Source: Chamaea fasciata
Lineage: Eukaryota > Chordata > Aves > Passeriformes > Sylviidae
Reading direction: 5' to 3'
Assembly (NCBI GenBank): GCA_029207755.1
Contig: JARCOQ010000003.1
Location: 682,001-746,000 of the forward strand
DNA length: 64,000 bases
The notes under the pieces were generated by a model. That model saw nothing but the letters and a program-made list of their open reading frames with translations, was not told where the DNA came from and searched no databases. Within the stretch, counting starts at the first letter, position 1; the number at the start of each line of letters is the position of its first letter. A program made the translations under genes and the position numbers. Below are positions 1 through 11,699 of the stretch, in pieces.

Positions 1-211
1 CCCAGAGCTCCAGTGCCACTCTGGAGCCGTGTGACAATACAGCAGCGGGTCAGTGCCTGCAGTGGTTCATCCGTGCTGTCTGCAAGAGGGGAGCAAACAC
101 GGCTTGTGTGCTCTCTCCTTTAAGTGGTGCCTCCCATGTGGATGGTGGTGCTGGTGGGTTGGCTGCATGTCCTTGCCCTCTTTGAGCCCTGTTGTCTCGT
201 GTTCCCCTCAG
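1..211 (+). other. PTK7: PTK7 intron, upstream part (window begins inside the gene)
   Basis: This stretch precedes the first recognisable PTK7 exon and ends in a pyrimidine-rich tract with the acceptor AG at 210-211. I see no exon in it; the upstream PTK7 exons (signal peptide and the first Ig domains) lie outside the window. Confidence 0.7.
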
Positions 212-3200
212 AGATTGAAGACATGGCACCCTTCTCCCCGAAGGTGTTGACAGCCAACCAGGGGCATCGCGTGTCCTGCCCTGCCCCACAGGGCGTACCC
301 ACACCCCAGGTCTGGTGGGAGAGGAACCAGGAACGAGTTCCCGCCGCTGGCAGGGTGTACCAAGAGGCAGAGCAGCTCATTTTCACCAGTATCACCGAGA
401 TGGATGCGGGGATCTACACGTGCCATGCTGCCAACAAGGCTGGAGAGAAGAAACAGGAGCTGAGCATCACTGTGGCTAGTAGGGAAACTTTCTGAAAAGG
501 CTGGGAGCAGAAGAGGGGCTGGATAGGGGGTTGGGGTGAGCTGGGTGGGCAGCATGGCTCATCACCTCGCTGACACAGAGGGGCACCTCTCCTGGCTGAG
601 CTGCGGGGCCCCCTGGCTGGTTGCACGCTGCCCGTGCGTTCTGCACTGCTGCTGGCCAGAGGGGCAGGGAGTGGCTCTGTGTAACCCCCTTGCCTTCGTG
701 CCCAGCCGTTCCCAAATGGGTGGAGATGCCCAAGGACAGCCAGCTGGAGGAGAGCAAGCCAGGATACCTGCACTGCCTCAGCAAGGCCTCCCTGAAACCC
801 ACCGTCACCTGGTACCGCAACGGCGTCTCCATCTCTGAGGTGAGGCCGCGAGGCAAGGCCCTGCCTCTCGTGGGCACGTCTGCTGGGCACCCGCTCTGCT
901 GCTGCTGCTGCTGTGTCTCACCTTGTTCCCGGGCCCGGCTTCCCTGCCAGCCCCACTTTGTTCTGGCGCTAGCTCCATCCTGCTGTCGTGTGGGTGCACA
1001 GCTGGCGGTCTCTGGCAGCCGGCCCTGTGCTTTTGGGGCAGGGGCAAGAGAAGGGTCCCCGCAGCTTGTCTCAGCTCTGCGTGTGGGCCTCAGCAGGGCT
1101 GTGTTTATCTGAGGCCTGCGGGGTGTCAGCGGTGCCCCGGGCGAGGGCTGTGACGCCGCCGGGCTGGTGACGTTTGCGCCCCGCCCCGGGCAGGACTCGC
1201 GGTTCGAGATCTGGGAGAACGGGACGCTGCGCATCAACAACGTGGAGGTGTACGACGGCACCGTGTACAAGTGTGTGAGCAGCACCCCGGCCGGCAGCAT
1301 CGAGGGATACGCCCGCGTGCACGTGCTGGGTACGCCGGCAGCCCCTCAGGCCCTCCCTGGGCTGCGGCTGGGGCACCTCCAGCCCCGGGCTGTCCTCGGC
1401 GGGGAGGGAGCCCGAACGCCTCCTCTGTGTGTTGCAGAGAAGCTGAAGTTCACCCCGCCGCCTCAGCCCCTGCAGTGCATGGAGTTTGATAAGGAGGTGA
1501 CCGTGTCCTGCTCGGCCACGGGCCGGGAAAAGCCCACCATCCAGTGGACTAAGACAGGTCAGGGGGGTTTGGTTGGGGTGTGTCTGCTTCTGGCCCGAGG
1601 CCACGGCAGCTTGATGCTGTGCCAGCTCCGGCCTGGGTGAAGCAGCAGCGTGGCCCAGTGCTCCCGGCGTGACTGCTGTATCCTCCTCTGGTGTCCTGCA
1701 GATGGGAGCAGCCTGCCATCCCACGTCAGCCACAATGCTGGCATCCTGTCCTTCCACAAGGTGAGCAGGAACGACTCTGGGAACTACACCTGCATCGCCT
1801 CCAACAGGCCCCAGGGCGAGATCCGGGCCACCGTGCAGCTCGTGGTAGCAGGTGAGGGCTCGGGGGCAGGCAGGGCCCTTTCCTGCTCTGCTGGGTTTGC
1901 CTGGGGGGCACAGACAGCAGTGTCTGGCCTGACCCCGAGCTGTGTCCCATGGCACTCGTGCGTCTGGTTTGTCAGTGCTCTGCATACAGCCCGAGAGGGC
2001 ACGTGCCACTGCGCTGGCTGTGCTCCCTTGTGGGAGCTTAGCACCATTCCCAGGAGCTGACAGCCTTCATGTCACCTCTCTGCCTTCAGTTTACGTCACC
2101 TTCAAGCTGGAGCCAGAGCCCACAACGGTGTACCCGGGCCACACAGCCATGTTCCAGTGCCAGGCAGAGGGGGACCCCGTGCCACACATCCAGTGGAAAG
2201 GGAAGGACAAGATTTTGGATCCCGGCAAGCTCCTGCCCAGGTCCGCAGCCTCCATTCCTAACTGACACGTAGTGCAGCAGGACATTCCCAAGTACCCCTC
2301 GCCCCTGCCAGGATGAGGGTGCCGGTGGTGCAGTCCTGGGTTTCCAGCTTGATGGACATGTAATTGACTCCACATGCCAGGACCTGGACTCTCCTGGCCC
2401 CGGGGTTTCCCTTTCTGCCACAGCTCCCAAGCTGTGACTGAGCTGCAGTCACCTGTTCCTACCTGCTGCACGGCCTGAGATCAAAGCTGGTGGCACTGGG
2501 GATGTGGGGCTGAGACATCCTGGGGACATGGAAGCTGGTGGCACTGGGGACGTGGGGCTGAGACATCCTGGGGACATGGAAGCTGATGGCGCTGGGGACG
2601 TGGGGCTGAGGCATCCTGGGGAGGGGGGCCTGCAGGTGCCCCAAGCCTGCCTCTGCCCTCTGGCATTGGCCAAGAGCCCTGTGTGTGTGTGGTTGGCAGG
2701 ATCCAGATCATGCCCAACGGCTCCCTGGTGATTTACGACGTCACCGACGAGGACTCTGGAAAGTACACCTGCATTGCTGGCAACAGCTGCAACATCAAGC
2801 ACCGGGAGGCCTTCCTGTATGTTGTAGGTAAGGAAGGTGGCCCGTGCTCTGGGACGTGACCTCCTGGAATCCCTGCAGGCCCTGCTTCTGGCTCTGGTGG
2901 TGCCTAGAGCATCCCCACTGGAATGCTGAGGGGCGTGCCCGTCGTGCTGTGGGCTGGGTGAGGAGGTGGCCGCGGTAGGGGCTGGGGGCTCTTCACATCC
3001 CTCCAGCACCTTCCTGAGCAGGGTTTGGGAAATCCCTCCGTGCCCCCATGTGCTGGATGCTCTCTGCCCCACAGACAAGCCAGCAGCAGAAGAGGATGAG
3101 GGACCTGGCGGCCACACACCCTACAAGATGATCCAGACCATTGGGCTCTCAGTGGGGGCGGCTGTTGCCTACATCATCATTGTGCTGGGGCTGATGTTCT

Positions 3201-6200
3201 ACTGTAAGAAGAGGAGAAAAGCCAAGAGGCTGAAGAAGCACCCAGAGGGCGAGGAGCCTGAAATGGAGTGTCTGAACGGTGAGGCCGGTACGCCTGAGGC
3301 TGGGGGCTTCCCTGCTGGCCCCTGTCCCCGTGCTGCAGGGGGCTCCCAGGGATTGGGACGACCCCTAACCCATGGCCTCTCACTCTGCTTTTTGGCTGGT
3401 GGCAGGGACCTGCTGCCAGGTGAGAAATGGGCAAGTAAGTGTGTAAGCTGAATCCCAGCCTCACATTGTGGCCACCTCTGTCTGCTGAGTTGTGTATCAC
3501 TCCTGCATCCTGGATCTCTCCATTCATATTCCTCGTAAATGCAGATGTTCCCCCTCCCAGTTCTCCAGCACACAGCCGTGTCCTGATCACGTGCAAGTTG
3601 CTGTGAGGGCCTGGCAAAACAAAACTCCCTCTTGGTTTTCTCCTTGCATTGGCACTTTGAACAGAGCCAGACCTCCAGAGGAGAAGTCTGGCTGTGGGGA
3701 ACCTCCTAGGAGCAGGGATGCAGGAGCATCTCGGTGCTCTGCATCTGTCACCACTGTGAGATCTTCCTGTGCAAAAGTCACAGGCGGCTCACCTGTGCCT
3801 GGAGGCTCTGGCCAGCATCCCCTTCCTGGGAAGGAATTTCTGAGGTGGTCTCAGATGTTTATCTTGGTGTGCCACATCCTCTGTACCAAGAGTTTGCTCT
3901 CGGTATCCCTATCTGACTCTGCTGCTTTTTTTTCACTGAATACAGACAAAGCATTTGGGGAGGCTCATGGCTGTGAGGACTGATTTCTGTGCTAGTGTCT
4001 CTGGGGCAGCTTGGCTGTGTTTGTTTCTCCAGCAGATGCTCAGGTGTTGCAGGCAGGTGGGCAAAGCAGGCAGCTTCCTTACACCCCTCTGGACTGCTGG
4101 ATACGTGAATGAAGCCTCCTGTCCGTTTGTTACCTTGTCCAGGCTCTGTGAAACATGGCAGCGTCTGTTCTCAGAAGTGTCTCTGCCTGCTGCTGCTGTC
4201 TCTCAGTGGCAGCACGCTCACTCTGCAGCCTTCAGCAGTTTTTTGGCACGGTTGCAGTGGTCGTCTTGTGTTATCCTCTTGGCTTCAGGCTTGTGGTCTT
4301 GAGACACGATTAGTCATGAGTGCAGCCAGCACAGGGTCAAACAGCCCTGCTGATAACGAGTGTAAAAACAGGCAGGGTGTAGGGAGCATCCAGCTTTGAT
4401 TTATGGGATAAGTGGTGGTTTTTTGCTTTTATCTCTGCAAATCTTAATCCACCATGTGAGAGCAGGCAGCTGTCAGTAGCCATGGCTCTAAAGTCAACGT
4501 GTCTCAGTGTTCACAGCCCCAGTCCTGCCTGTGGCAAAGCCTTGGTCCCTGTCACGGTGGCCAGGCCTGCTCAGGATGTGCTGGTGATGGAAACTCCAGG
4601 CAGTGGGACTCCTGTTGGAGTTACCTCGTGCTGGGTTGTCTTAATTTTGTAATTTCCTGTTGCGTGGCTGTTTGCCTAGTGCTTATTCCAGGAGCAGCTG
4701 CAGTGGAGTAGTGTACAGAGTGGTGCTGCAGGTGTGTGAGTGACCCTAGCTCAGGGTTGTTCCCTGTTTTAAACTCCAGCTCTTGCCTTCATCTTCTGGA
4801 AAGTACTACTGCCTAGTAACCAGCTCTGATCCAAGCAGTAAATGCTGTCAAAAGCAAGGTTTGCCATCTATGCAGTCATTTCCCTCCAAGCTGCCTGTAA
4901 AATGCAGGGGTTTCTACTTTCTCAAGGCAGTCACGTTTTGTCCTGTTCTCTGGGTTGTGCTTGTGCTAGGGAGATTCCTAGTGAAGTTCCTGTGCAGAAG
5001 CCTTGCTGGGGTTGATTGCAAGGACAGGTTGAAGCACTGCTTTAACCCAGGCAGTTAAAATCCACGCCGGGCTGGTCTCACAGGTTCAGCATTTCCAAGG
5101 ACGTTCCCATGGCTTGCTGGGAAGTGAGTAAGGAGCAGGGACGTCAGACTGCAGCAGCTGATGCCAGATAGACACGAGAGTCTCTTGGGTATCAAGAGGT
5201 TGTGGTTAGAGTGAGCAGTGTCCGTCTGCTCCATCTCTGCCTCACCCATCCCATCCCCTGCTGCCGTCCTGCAGAGTTTGTCACGGTGGTTTGGATGCAG
5301 CCACTGCCTGGGGGTGACTGAGAGGCGTGGGATGGACAAGGCCAGATGGGGCTGGCTGGCTCTGGGACCAAAGCCATTGCTCAGCATCTGATTTCATGGG
5401 TGGCTGCCGGGCTGCCAGAGATGGGGCAAAAACTGAGGCCGGGCCACTCTGCTGCCCGGGGCTGGACATCAGGCTGGAGTGCTTGGAGTGTCAGAGCCCC
5501 AGCAGGGGCTGAGCCCCAGAATAACTTTCACTGTGTGGCCTGGCAGGATGCTGCAGCTATTTGTGCTTCCCTGGCAGGCGGTGCCCTGCTGCAGAACGGG
5601 CAGATGACAGCAGAGATTCAGGAAGAAGTGGCCTTGACCAACCTGGGCAGCAGCTCTGGGGCCAGCAAGCGCCACAGCGCCGCCGACAAGATGCACTTCC
5701 CGCGGTCCAACCTGCAGACAATCACAACCCTGGGTATGCTGGGCCACCCTGGCCCCGTCCCCACTCCAGCAGGAGTCAGTCCTGTGCCTGAAACCCCAGC
5801 ACATGCCAGCCAGAGAACGGGCTGTGCGGGGTGCAGGGGGCCCTGCGGCCCCCGGAATGTCCGGCACACCGTCCTAACGCCCGCCGCCCGTCCCTGTGCT
5901 TGTCCGCGCTTCCAGGCAGGGGGGAGTTCGGCGAAGTGTTCCTGGCCAAGGCCAAGGGCGCAGAGGATGGTGAGGGTGAAGCTCTGGTGCTGGTGAAGAG
6001 CCTGCAGACCAGGGACGAGCAGCTGCAGCTGGACTTCCGTCGGGAGGCAGAGATGTTTGGGAAGCTGAACCACGCCAACGTGGTGCGGCTGCTGGGGCTG
6101 TGCCGCGAGGCAGAGCCTCACTACATGGTGCTGGAGTACGTGGACCTGGTAAGGGCCTGCCAGCACGGAGGGGACAGCAGGGCCTGTGGCGCCTGCAAGT

Positions 6201-7589
6201 GTGACAGCGGGCTGGCAGCACGGGGCAGTCAAGGTGTGAGGAGCCAGGCTGAGCTTACTGCTGTTCCCAGCCTCTGGAGGAGTCGCAAGGGGAATGGGAG
6301 GCTCCTGCAAGACCTGGAAGTGACTTTGTCCTCTGCATCCTCCTGGTCTCTGGTTTGTGTCCTGGACTCGGCTATATAAGCTAAGCTGCGGGGCCCCATG
6401 CTCCAGAATGGCTGTGAATGCTAAGGGCTGTGAGGAGTCTGGAGTTTGTTGGAGAGAAATAGATTTGGGGCATGAAAAACCTGGAGATTTCAGGCCTGCT
6501 TGCCCTGATCTTAGCTAGTTGAGGGCCAGAAACAAGATAAGGGCTTGCCCTACAAGGCAGGGACCGGGAGGGCAGGCAGGAGCCATTGATCAGGAGATAA
6601 GGGTCTGTGGGCCTGCCACATTCTGGCACTGCAGGGGCCAGTGAGACTTGTCAGCACGTAGAGGTGCTGACTCTGAAGTGCTGTCTGTCTCCCAGGGCGA
6701 CCTGAAGCAGTTCCTGAGGATCTCCAAGAGCAAAGATGAGTCTCTGAAGCCCCAGCCACTGACTACCAAACACAAGGTGACCGTGCAGCTTTGGCAGTGC
6801 TGTGGGGCTGGGGGCCCTGGGGCGGGCGGCCAGTGCTGACGGCTCTCTGGGGTCAGGTGTCTCTGTGCACACAGGTGGCCCTGGGCATGGAGCACCTCTC
6901 CAACGGCAGGTTTGTGCACCGGGATCTGGCAGCCAGGAACTGCCTGGTCAGCGCCCAGCGCCAGGTCAAGGTCTCCTCGCTGAGCCTCAGCAAGGACGTG
7001 TACAACAGGTCAGGGAGCCCGCCAGGGGAATGGGAGGGGAGGGAGCGGCCCCGGTCTCACTGCCTGCCCGTCCTGCCCGCAGCGAGTACTACCACTTCCG
7101 CCAGGCCTGGATCCCGCTGCGCTGGATGCCACCCGAGGCCGTGCTGGAGGATGAGTTCTCCACCAAGTCGGATGTGTGGTCCTTTGGGGTGCTCATGTGG
7201 GAGGTCTTCACGCATGGGGAGATGCCCTACACCCCACTGGCAGATGATGAGGTCCTGGCAGGTACGTGGAGCACCTTGTTGCTGTCGCTGGAATTTGGTT
7301 TTCCTGTGCTAAGGGGGGGCCAGACAGGCTGTGTGACAGTGCTGGGGAGGCTGTCCCGGCCTGCACGGAGAGCTGCTGAGAGGATCCCACCCCTCCCAAC
7401 GGCCCCTGGGACTTTTCTCTCGTGGCAGGTCTGCAGTCAGGGAAGACGAAGCTGCCGCAGCCCGAGGGGTGCCCGTCCCGCCTGGCCAAGCTGATGCAGC
7501 GCTGCTGGGCCCCCAGCCCCAAGGACCGGCCCTCCTTCAGCGAGCTTGCCACCACCCTTGGGGACAGCCCGGCCGACAGCAAAGCCTGA
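212..7589 (+). CDS. PTK7: PTK7, inactive tyrosine-protein kinase 7 (3' part, 14 exons)
   Basis: PTK7 is a single-pass plasma-membrane pseudokinase co-receptor in planar cell polarity and Wnt signalling. Exons: 212-478, 706-839, 1194-1329, 1438-1557, 1702-1851, 2090-2240, 2700-2827, 3075-3278, 5578-5733, 5916-6148, 6696-6776, 6857-7008, 7083-7261, 7429-7589. Together they give 749 residues plus stop with consistent phases. The first eight encode four C2-type Ig domains, each with a Cys pair and a YxC motif, then the transmembrane helix. The last five form the kinase-like domain. Residues shared with human PTK7 run through most exons, e.g. MECLNG before the juxtamembrane region and HANVVRLLGLCREAEPHYM in the kinase. 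Human PTK7 has seven Ig domains and about 1070 residues, so roughly the first three domains are missing upstream. The DFG position reads SLS, so the domain should be inactive. TGA is at 7587-7589. Confidence 0.97.
2489..2625 (+). repeat. 48-bp tandem repeat, about 3 copies, in a PTK7 intron
   Basis: A 48-bp unit beginning GCTGGTGGCACTGGGG and ending CTGGGGACATGGAA is repeated about three times, the last copy diverging. It lies wholly in the intron between the exons ending at 2240 and starting at 2700. Confidence 0.85.
3075..3278 (+). other. PTK7: PTK7 transmembrane and inner-juxtamembrane exon
   Basis: This exon encodes a short acidic stalk, then a hydrophobic helix running from IGLSVGAAVAYIIIVLGLMF into the basic stop-transfer stretch CKKRRKAKRLKK, which sets the topology: Ig domains outside, pseudokinase inside. 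It ends in phase 1 and joins the exon at 5578. Confidence 0.95.
3279..5577 (+). other. PTK7: PTK7 intron of 2.3 kb
   Basis: This is the longest PTK7 intron in the window, between the transmembrane exon and the juxtamembrane exon. It is unique-looking sequence. I see no exon, RNA gene or clear transposon in it. Confidence 0.7.
5916..7589 (+). other. PTK7: PTK7 pseudokinase domain exons
   Basis: Five exons encode the kinase fold. The glycine-rich loop reads GRGEFGEVF, where human PTK7 has GKSEFGEVF. The beta-3 lysine is in LVLVKS. The catalytic loop reads HRDLAARN, canonical here, where human PTK7 has HKD. The magnesium-binding DFG is replaced by SLS within VSSLSLSKD. DVWSFGVLMWEVFTHGEMPY of subdomain IX is intact. 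Loss of the DFG aspartate is the family's known defect and predicts no phosphotransfer. Confidence 0.93.
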
Positions 7590-8255
7590 GCACCCCAGCC
7601 CTTGCTGGTGAAGGATGTGGCGGGGTGGACAGGGGTCTGTCTGTGCCCGGGGAGCCCCCGGCACTCCCACAGCCCCTTGCTGAGCCCGACCCCGATGCGC
7701 CAGCGAGCAGCTCAGCATCAGCAGCTGCTGGACTCAAAGCACAAGCCAGTGTCCCCCAGCCCCAGCCCCGTCCCCAGTGGGTCCCCAAAGACAGCCCTTG
7801 CTGCCTCCTGCCCCCTGCCTGCTCAGCCCGGTGCCCTCAGGCTGCTGGTGTGGATGGAGCTTGGGCGTCCCTGCTCGCCACGTCCATCTCTGCCGGCCTG
7901 GCCCGGCGCTCTCCGTCCGTCTGTGCTAGGCATGCCTGCCTTCCCCTCCCCGCGGGGACAGGCCAGCCAACAGGAGCACAAAGTGCCTGGCATATGAAGG
8001 AGCTCACTACCTTTCCCAGTTACCCTGTGCCTTTTTTTGTACTTACGACTCTGGGCAGAGCCCCCCGTCTCCCTCTTCCAGAGCGCTGACTCCTCCCTAC
8101 CATAGTATTTCTGTTACTGGAATGCAGCCTAGAGTGGGTTAGTTTGTTTGCTTGAGTGGAGGGTACTGCAGCCAAGAAGGGTTGGGTTTTGTTGGGTTTT
8201 TATGTGCTGCTCTCAATAAAGAAGGCGCTTTTTTTTTTTTTTTTTTTTTTTTTTG
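7590..8255 (+). other. PTK7: PTK7 3' UTR
   Basis: Non-coding sequence from the stop codon to the first polyadenylation signal (AATAAA, 8215-8220), followed by a run of about 25 T. The length is ordinary for this gene. Confidence 0.8.
8215..8220 (+). terminator. PTK7: PTK7 polyadenylation signal
   Basis: Canonical AATAAA about 625 bp after the stop codon, with a T-rich tract directly downstream as expected of a cleavage region. A second AATAAA at 8859-8864, followed by GTCTGAG, could serve a longer 3' UTR. Confidence 0.75.
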
Positions 8256-11200
8256 GGTTTTTTTTGTCTTTGTAAAATACTGCTGTCAGATAGCGGTTTT
8301 CCTCCTCGTGGATCCTGGGTAGGGTTTGGGGCTCGTTCCTCAGGCTGTGTTTAACCCCTTTGCCCCCTTCTCAGGTGAATCTGAGCTGCTGTTCCCAGCC
8401 CTGAGGGAGCACTTTGCCTCAGCACTCACTGCCTCTCTGGGCAGTCGTGGGCTGCTCTCCAAGAGGGACTTGTCTCAAGAGGAAATGTCCCCCTCAGACT
8501 CCAAGCAAACACCCACTCATGGACATGTTGGTTGGCTGCCCCCACTTCAGGTACCGCTTGGGTTTGTGCACCCACCTCTGTGGCCCACACTGGGGTTGTG
8601 GTTTTGTGCAGGAGATTTCAGCTGCTGCTCCTTGCAGGATGCTACCAGGGCCAGGCCTGGATGGGGACACGGGGGAACATGCTGCTGTCACATGTGGTCT
8701 GCAGCCCTCTCCTCTGTGCTAATGGCCCAGAACAGCAGCAGGGCCCTGGCAGTCTCTTCTCAGGAGAGGAAAGGTGTGCACGTGGTGTACAGGAAGCCCC
8801 AGTCCCCACAAAGGGACATTGATACTGGGTGTTAGGGGAAATGCTTCCCCTCGAGGGTAATAAAGTCTGAGTCCCAGAGAAGCTGTGGCATCATGGTCAT
8901 CAGAGATACCCAGTCCTGGAACAGAGAAGCCCTGAGCTACCCAGTGTAGTTGGCTCTGCTTTAATCAGGGATGGATCAGAAATGTTACACTGTTCAGTAA
9001 ACGTTCGATTTTGGCCACAGCTGGTGGCTCTCTGGGTGAAGCATCTCCCACTGGGATGATGGAATTGTCTCAGCCCTGCAGTGAGCCTCCATGGCCCATG
9101 GACAGCAGAGATCCCCTGGAGGGAGGATGGGGCCTGGAAGGGATAAAGAACACGGCCCCAGCTGGTTTAACAGCTGCCCGTTAACAGAAGACACCTTTCC
9201 CCTCCTCCCTGGAGTTACGAGATAAAGAAAAACACCTCTTGAACCAGTTTCAACAGGTGGGAATAGAACACATCTTTCATTGAACCCGAGACAGGTGGGA
9301 TCCAATTGCCCGGAGTGAGGAACACCTTAGAGAAGGCCATGTGTGGTATCCAGGGCCAGAAGGAACCCCATGGCTCCCTCAGAGCACAGGTCCACCTAGA
9401 GAGCCACCAGCTGTGGCCAAAATTGAACATTGGCTGAACAGTGTAAGAGAACAGCAAGCAGCTGTGTGTTAGTCCCAATGAACAACTCCCTGAAGCATAA
9501 AGACCTCCAAACCAGGTATTTCCAGCAGTCCCTGATGTTTTCTCTTGCCCTTAAGCTATCCAAACTCCTCCTGCACTGCTGCATCCTCTGAGCACCCCTG
9601 GTCTGTGAGTGCATAGATCTGCTGTGCAGCTTGAGGAAGGGCTTTTTGCTTTTGCTCTGGTTTCCTCTGCTGTCCCGGGGCTCTTCTGCAGCTGTGTCAG
9701 ACACTTGTGTGCAAAGAAACGGGCCTTAAAATTGTCCTAAGCAGCCTCAGCTGGGGCTTCCCCACACTCCTGAGCTGCATTTAAGCTCAGGCCTGTGCTT
9801 TTGGGTTTGTTTTAAGCAAGCTCCGGTGTGGATGAAGAGCTGGAAAAGGATGAATAGTCACTGGTTGCAATTGCCCGCAGGAGGATTGAAAAGGGGATGT
9901 AGAGGTCTGGGGTCATGCTGGCAGCAGGGTCTGTGCTCCTGTGGAGCTGTCAGGCAGCTTGTCTGGAGGTAACTTTGGGGGAAAGCAGCGTTGAGAGCTG
10001 TGCCCTAAAGCTGTGTTAGAACAGGGCTTGAAATGGGAATTTAATGATGCAAGAGTTATAAATGAGAAAATCCCTGAAGGCTGAAAACTTGCTTTAAGCT
10101 GCTCTCAGTTGTCAGTGGCTGCTGGTTTGGTTAAGTGGGGACCTGCTGGTACCTTGTGGCCCGTGGGTGATGGTGGTTTGGGGACAGGGCTTGGCTCTCC
10201 AGGGTGGGGCTGGCTGCCTTGGTGAGAGATTGGCATCCCGGGAAGCTGGGGCAGGCTGAAGCTCTGGGCCTGCTCAGAGCACGAGCAGGACAAGCATCTT
10301 GGAAAGCATCCACAGGATGAGGCTTGGGGAGCAAAAGGCCTTGCGATTGGAAGGCCCAGAGGAGAAAAGGAGCGTGTAGCTGTCCCGCGAGCAAGATAAA
10401 ACCAAATCCTGCTACCTGCAGCGAGTGCATGCTTGTGCTGAGCAGGGAGACTGCCCTGGCTGTGGCTGTCAGGTCCACGCGTTCATTGTTCCCAGCCTCT
10501 CTGGTGCCTCCAGCCGCGCAGAGGGTCCTGCTGACCCTTCCTCAGCCTGGCGGGGCACGGCCAGGGCTTGGGTCTCACCTGTGCCAGGTGTGGTCTGTGC
10601 TCAGCTTGAAGGGAGGGTGGCCAGGGCATGTGATGGGAGGCATGTGAGCTCCAGCAGCCGTGCTGGGAGCTATAAATGGCATGTGTGCTCACTGGAGGAG
10701 CATGGCTGGCGGGAGGAGGGGGAGGCGGTGGGGGCAGCCGGGGGGTGGTGGGGTTTGCAGTTACTCCCTTGCTCTGGAGGAGGTTGGCGCTGGGCTGTGG
10801 GGACAGCTGTGAGGGTTGCTGCTGAGCCTGTGTGTCCTCTGAGTGATGAGGCAGATATGGAGAGGGCTTGTGCGAGCTACAGAACCCTCTGTGGGGTGCC
10901 CAGGAGACCAAATGGGTCTGTGGCGGGACTGCTGCTGCCAGAGGTGAGGTCTTGCCCTGGGATGCAGTTCCTGTCTGCAGGACAGGGTCTGGGAGACCGC
11001 CTTTTCCCAGCTAAGGATTCTCTGTCCTCACAGCTTTGAGCTCCGGGGCGGTGCTGTCCTGTCCCTCTTGCACCTTTGCTTTGCACGGTCCCGTGTGGGC
11101 TGTCCCTCCGCTGTGGCGGTGCCGGGTCACGCCTGCACGGAGGATGTGACCCGTGCCAAGTGTTGGGAGCCATCTGCTGTGCAGAGCCGGGTCTGAGCAG

Positions 11201-11690
11201 CCCCTTCCCACCTGTCCAGGTGCTCTGTGCCACCCTGCACGGCCGTGGGACAGAACCCCAGCCTCAGCCCCCGTGGGTTTGAAGGTATGGGATGCGGCCC
11301 ATCCCGTTAAATGGGAGATCTTATTTTCTAATAGTTCGTGGTCAGCCTGTGCTTCAGCACGGTGTGCTTTGGACATACCTCCTTCACTCCCGTGCCCTGC
11401 ACACCCCTGAGCGCCCACACCCTCTGGGTGCCTCTGCAGCCCCCCCAGACGGCCCGCCGTCCCCGGAGGCTGTGACAACAGGCGGGCTGCGGAGCTGCCC
11501 GGAGCAGCAGCTGCCGGCACGGCTGGCGGTCGGCGCGGAGCCCCTCCCGGGCATGGCGAGGCGGGCCATCCTTGCGCCACGTGGTGTGTCCCCTACGAGG
11601 CCCCGCGTGCCCGGGGTGGCGGTGGCAGCGGGCCCGAGGCAGGGCAGGCAGCGAGGCTGTCCCAGCGCCGCTCGCCGCCCCCGCTCGCTG
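8256..11690. other. PTK7-SRF intergenic region
   Basis: About 3.4 kb without a supportable gene. It holds a second AATAAA (8859-8864), a 54-bp inverted repeat pair (8985-9038 and 9393-9446), and a CArG-like CTATAAATGG near 10672. The short open frames show no family resemblance and were not called. Confidence 0.6.
8985..9446. repeat. Inverted repeat pair, 54-bp arms, about 354-bp spacer
   Basis: The left arm 8985-9038 (TTACACTGTTCAG...GGTGGCTCTCTGGGTG) matches the reverse complement of 9393-9446 at about 49 of 54 positions by eye. The outer ends are TTACACTG and CAGTGTAA. No flanking target-site duplication is evident. It could be a small foldback or MITE-like element, or a locally inverted duplication. 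Confidence 0.75.
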
Positions 11691-11699
11691 CCGGTGCCG

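Noticed and set aside
8326..8835. 169-codon frame downstream of PTK7
   Set aside because: It lies between two polyadenylation signals in probable 3' UTR, with no similarity to any family I recognise.
10669..10682. TATA/CArG-like CTATAAATGG upstream of SRF as an alternative promoter
   Set aside because: A single imperfect match 1.4 kb upstream without CpG context or a downstream exon. Only noted in the intergenic entry.
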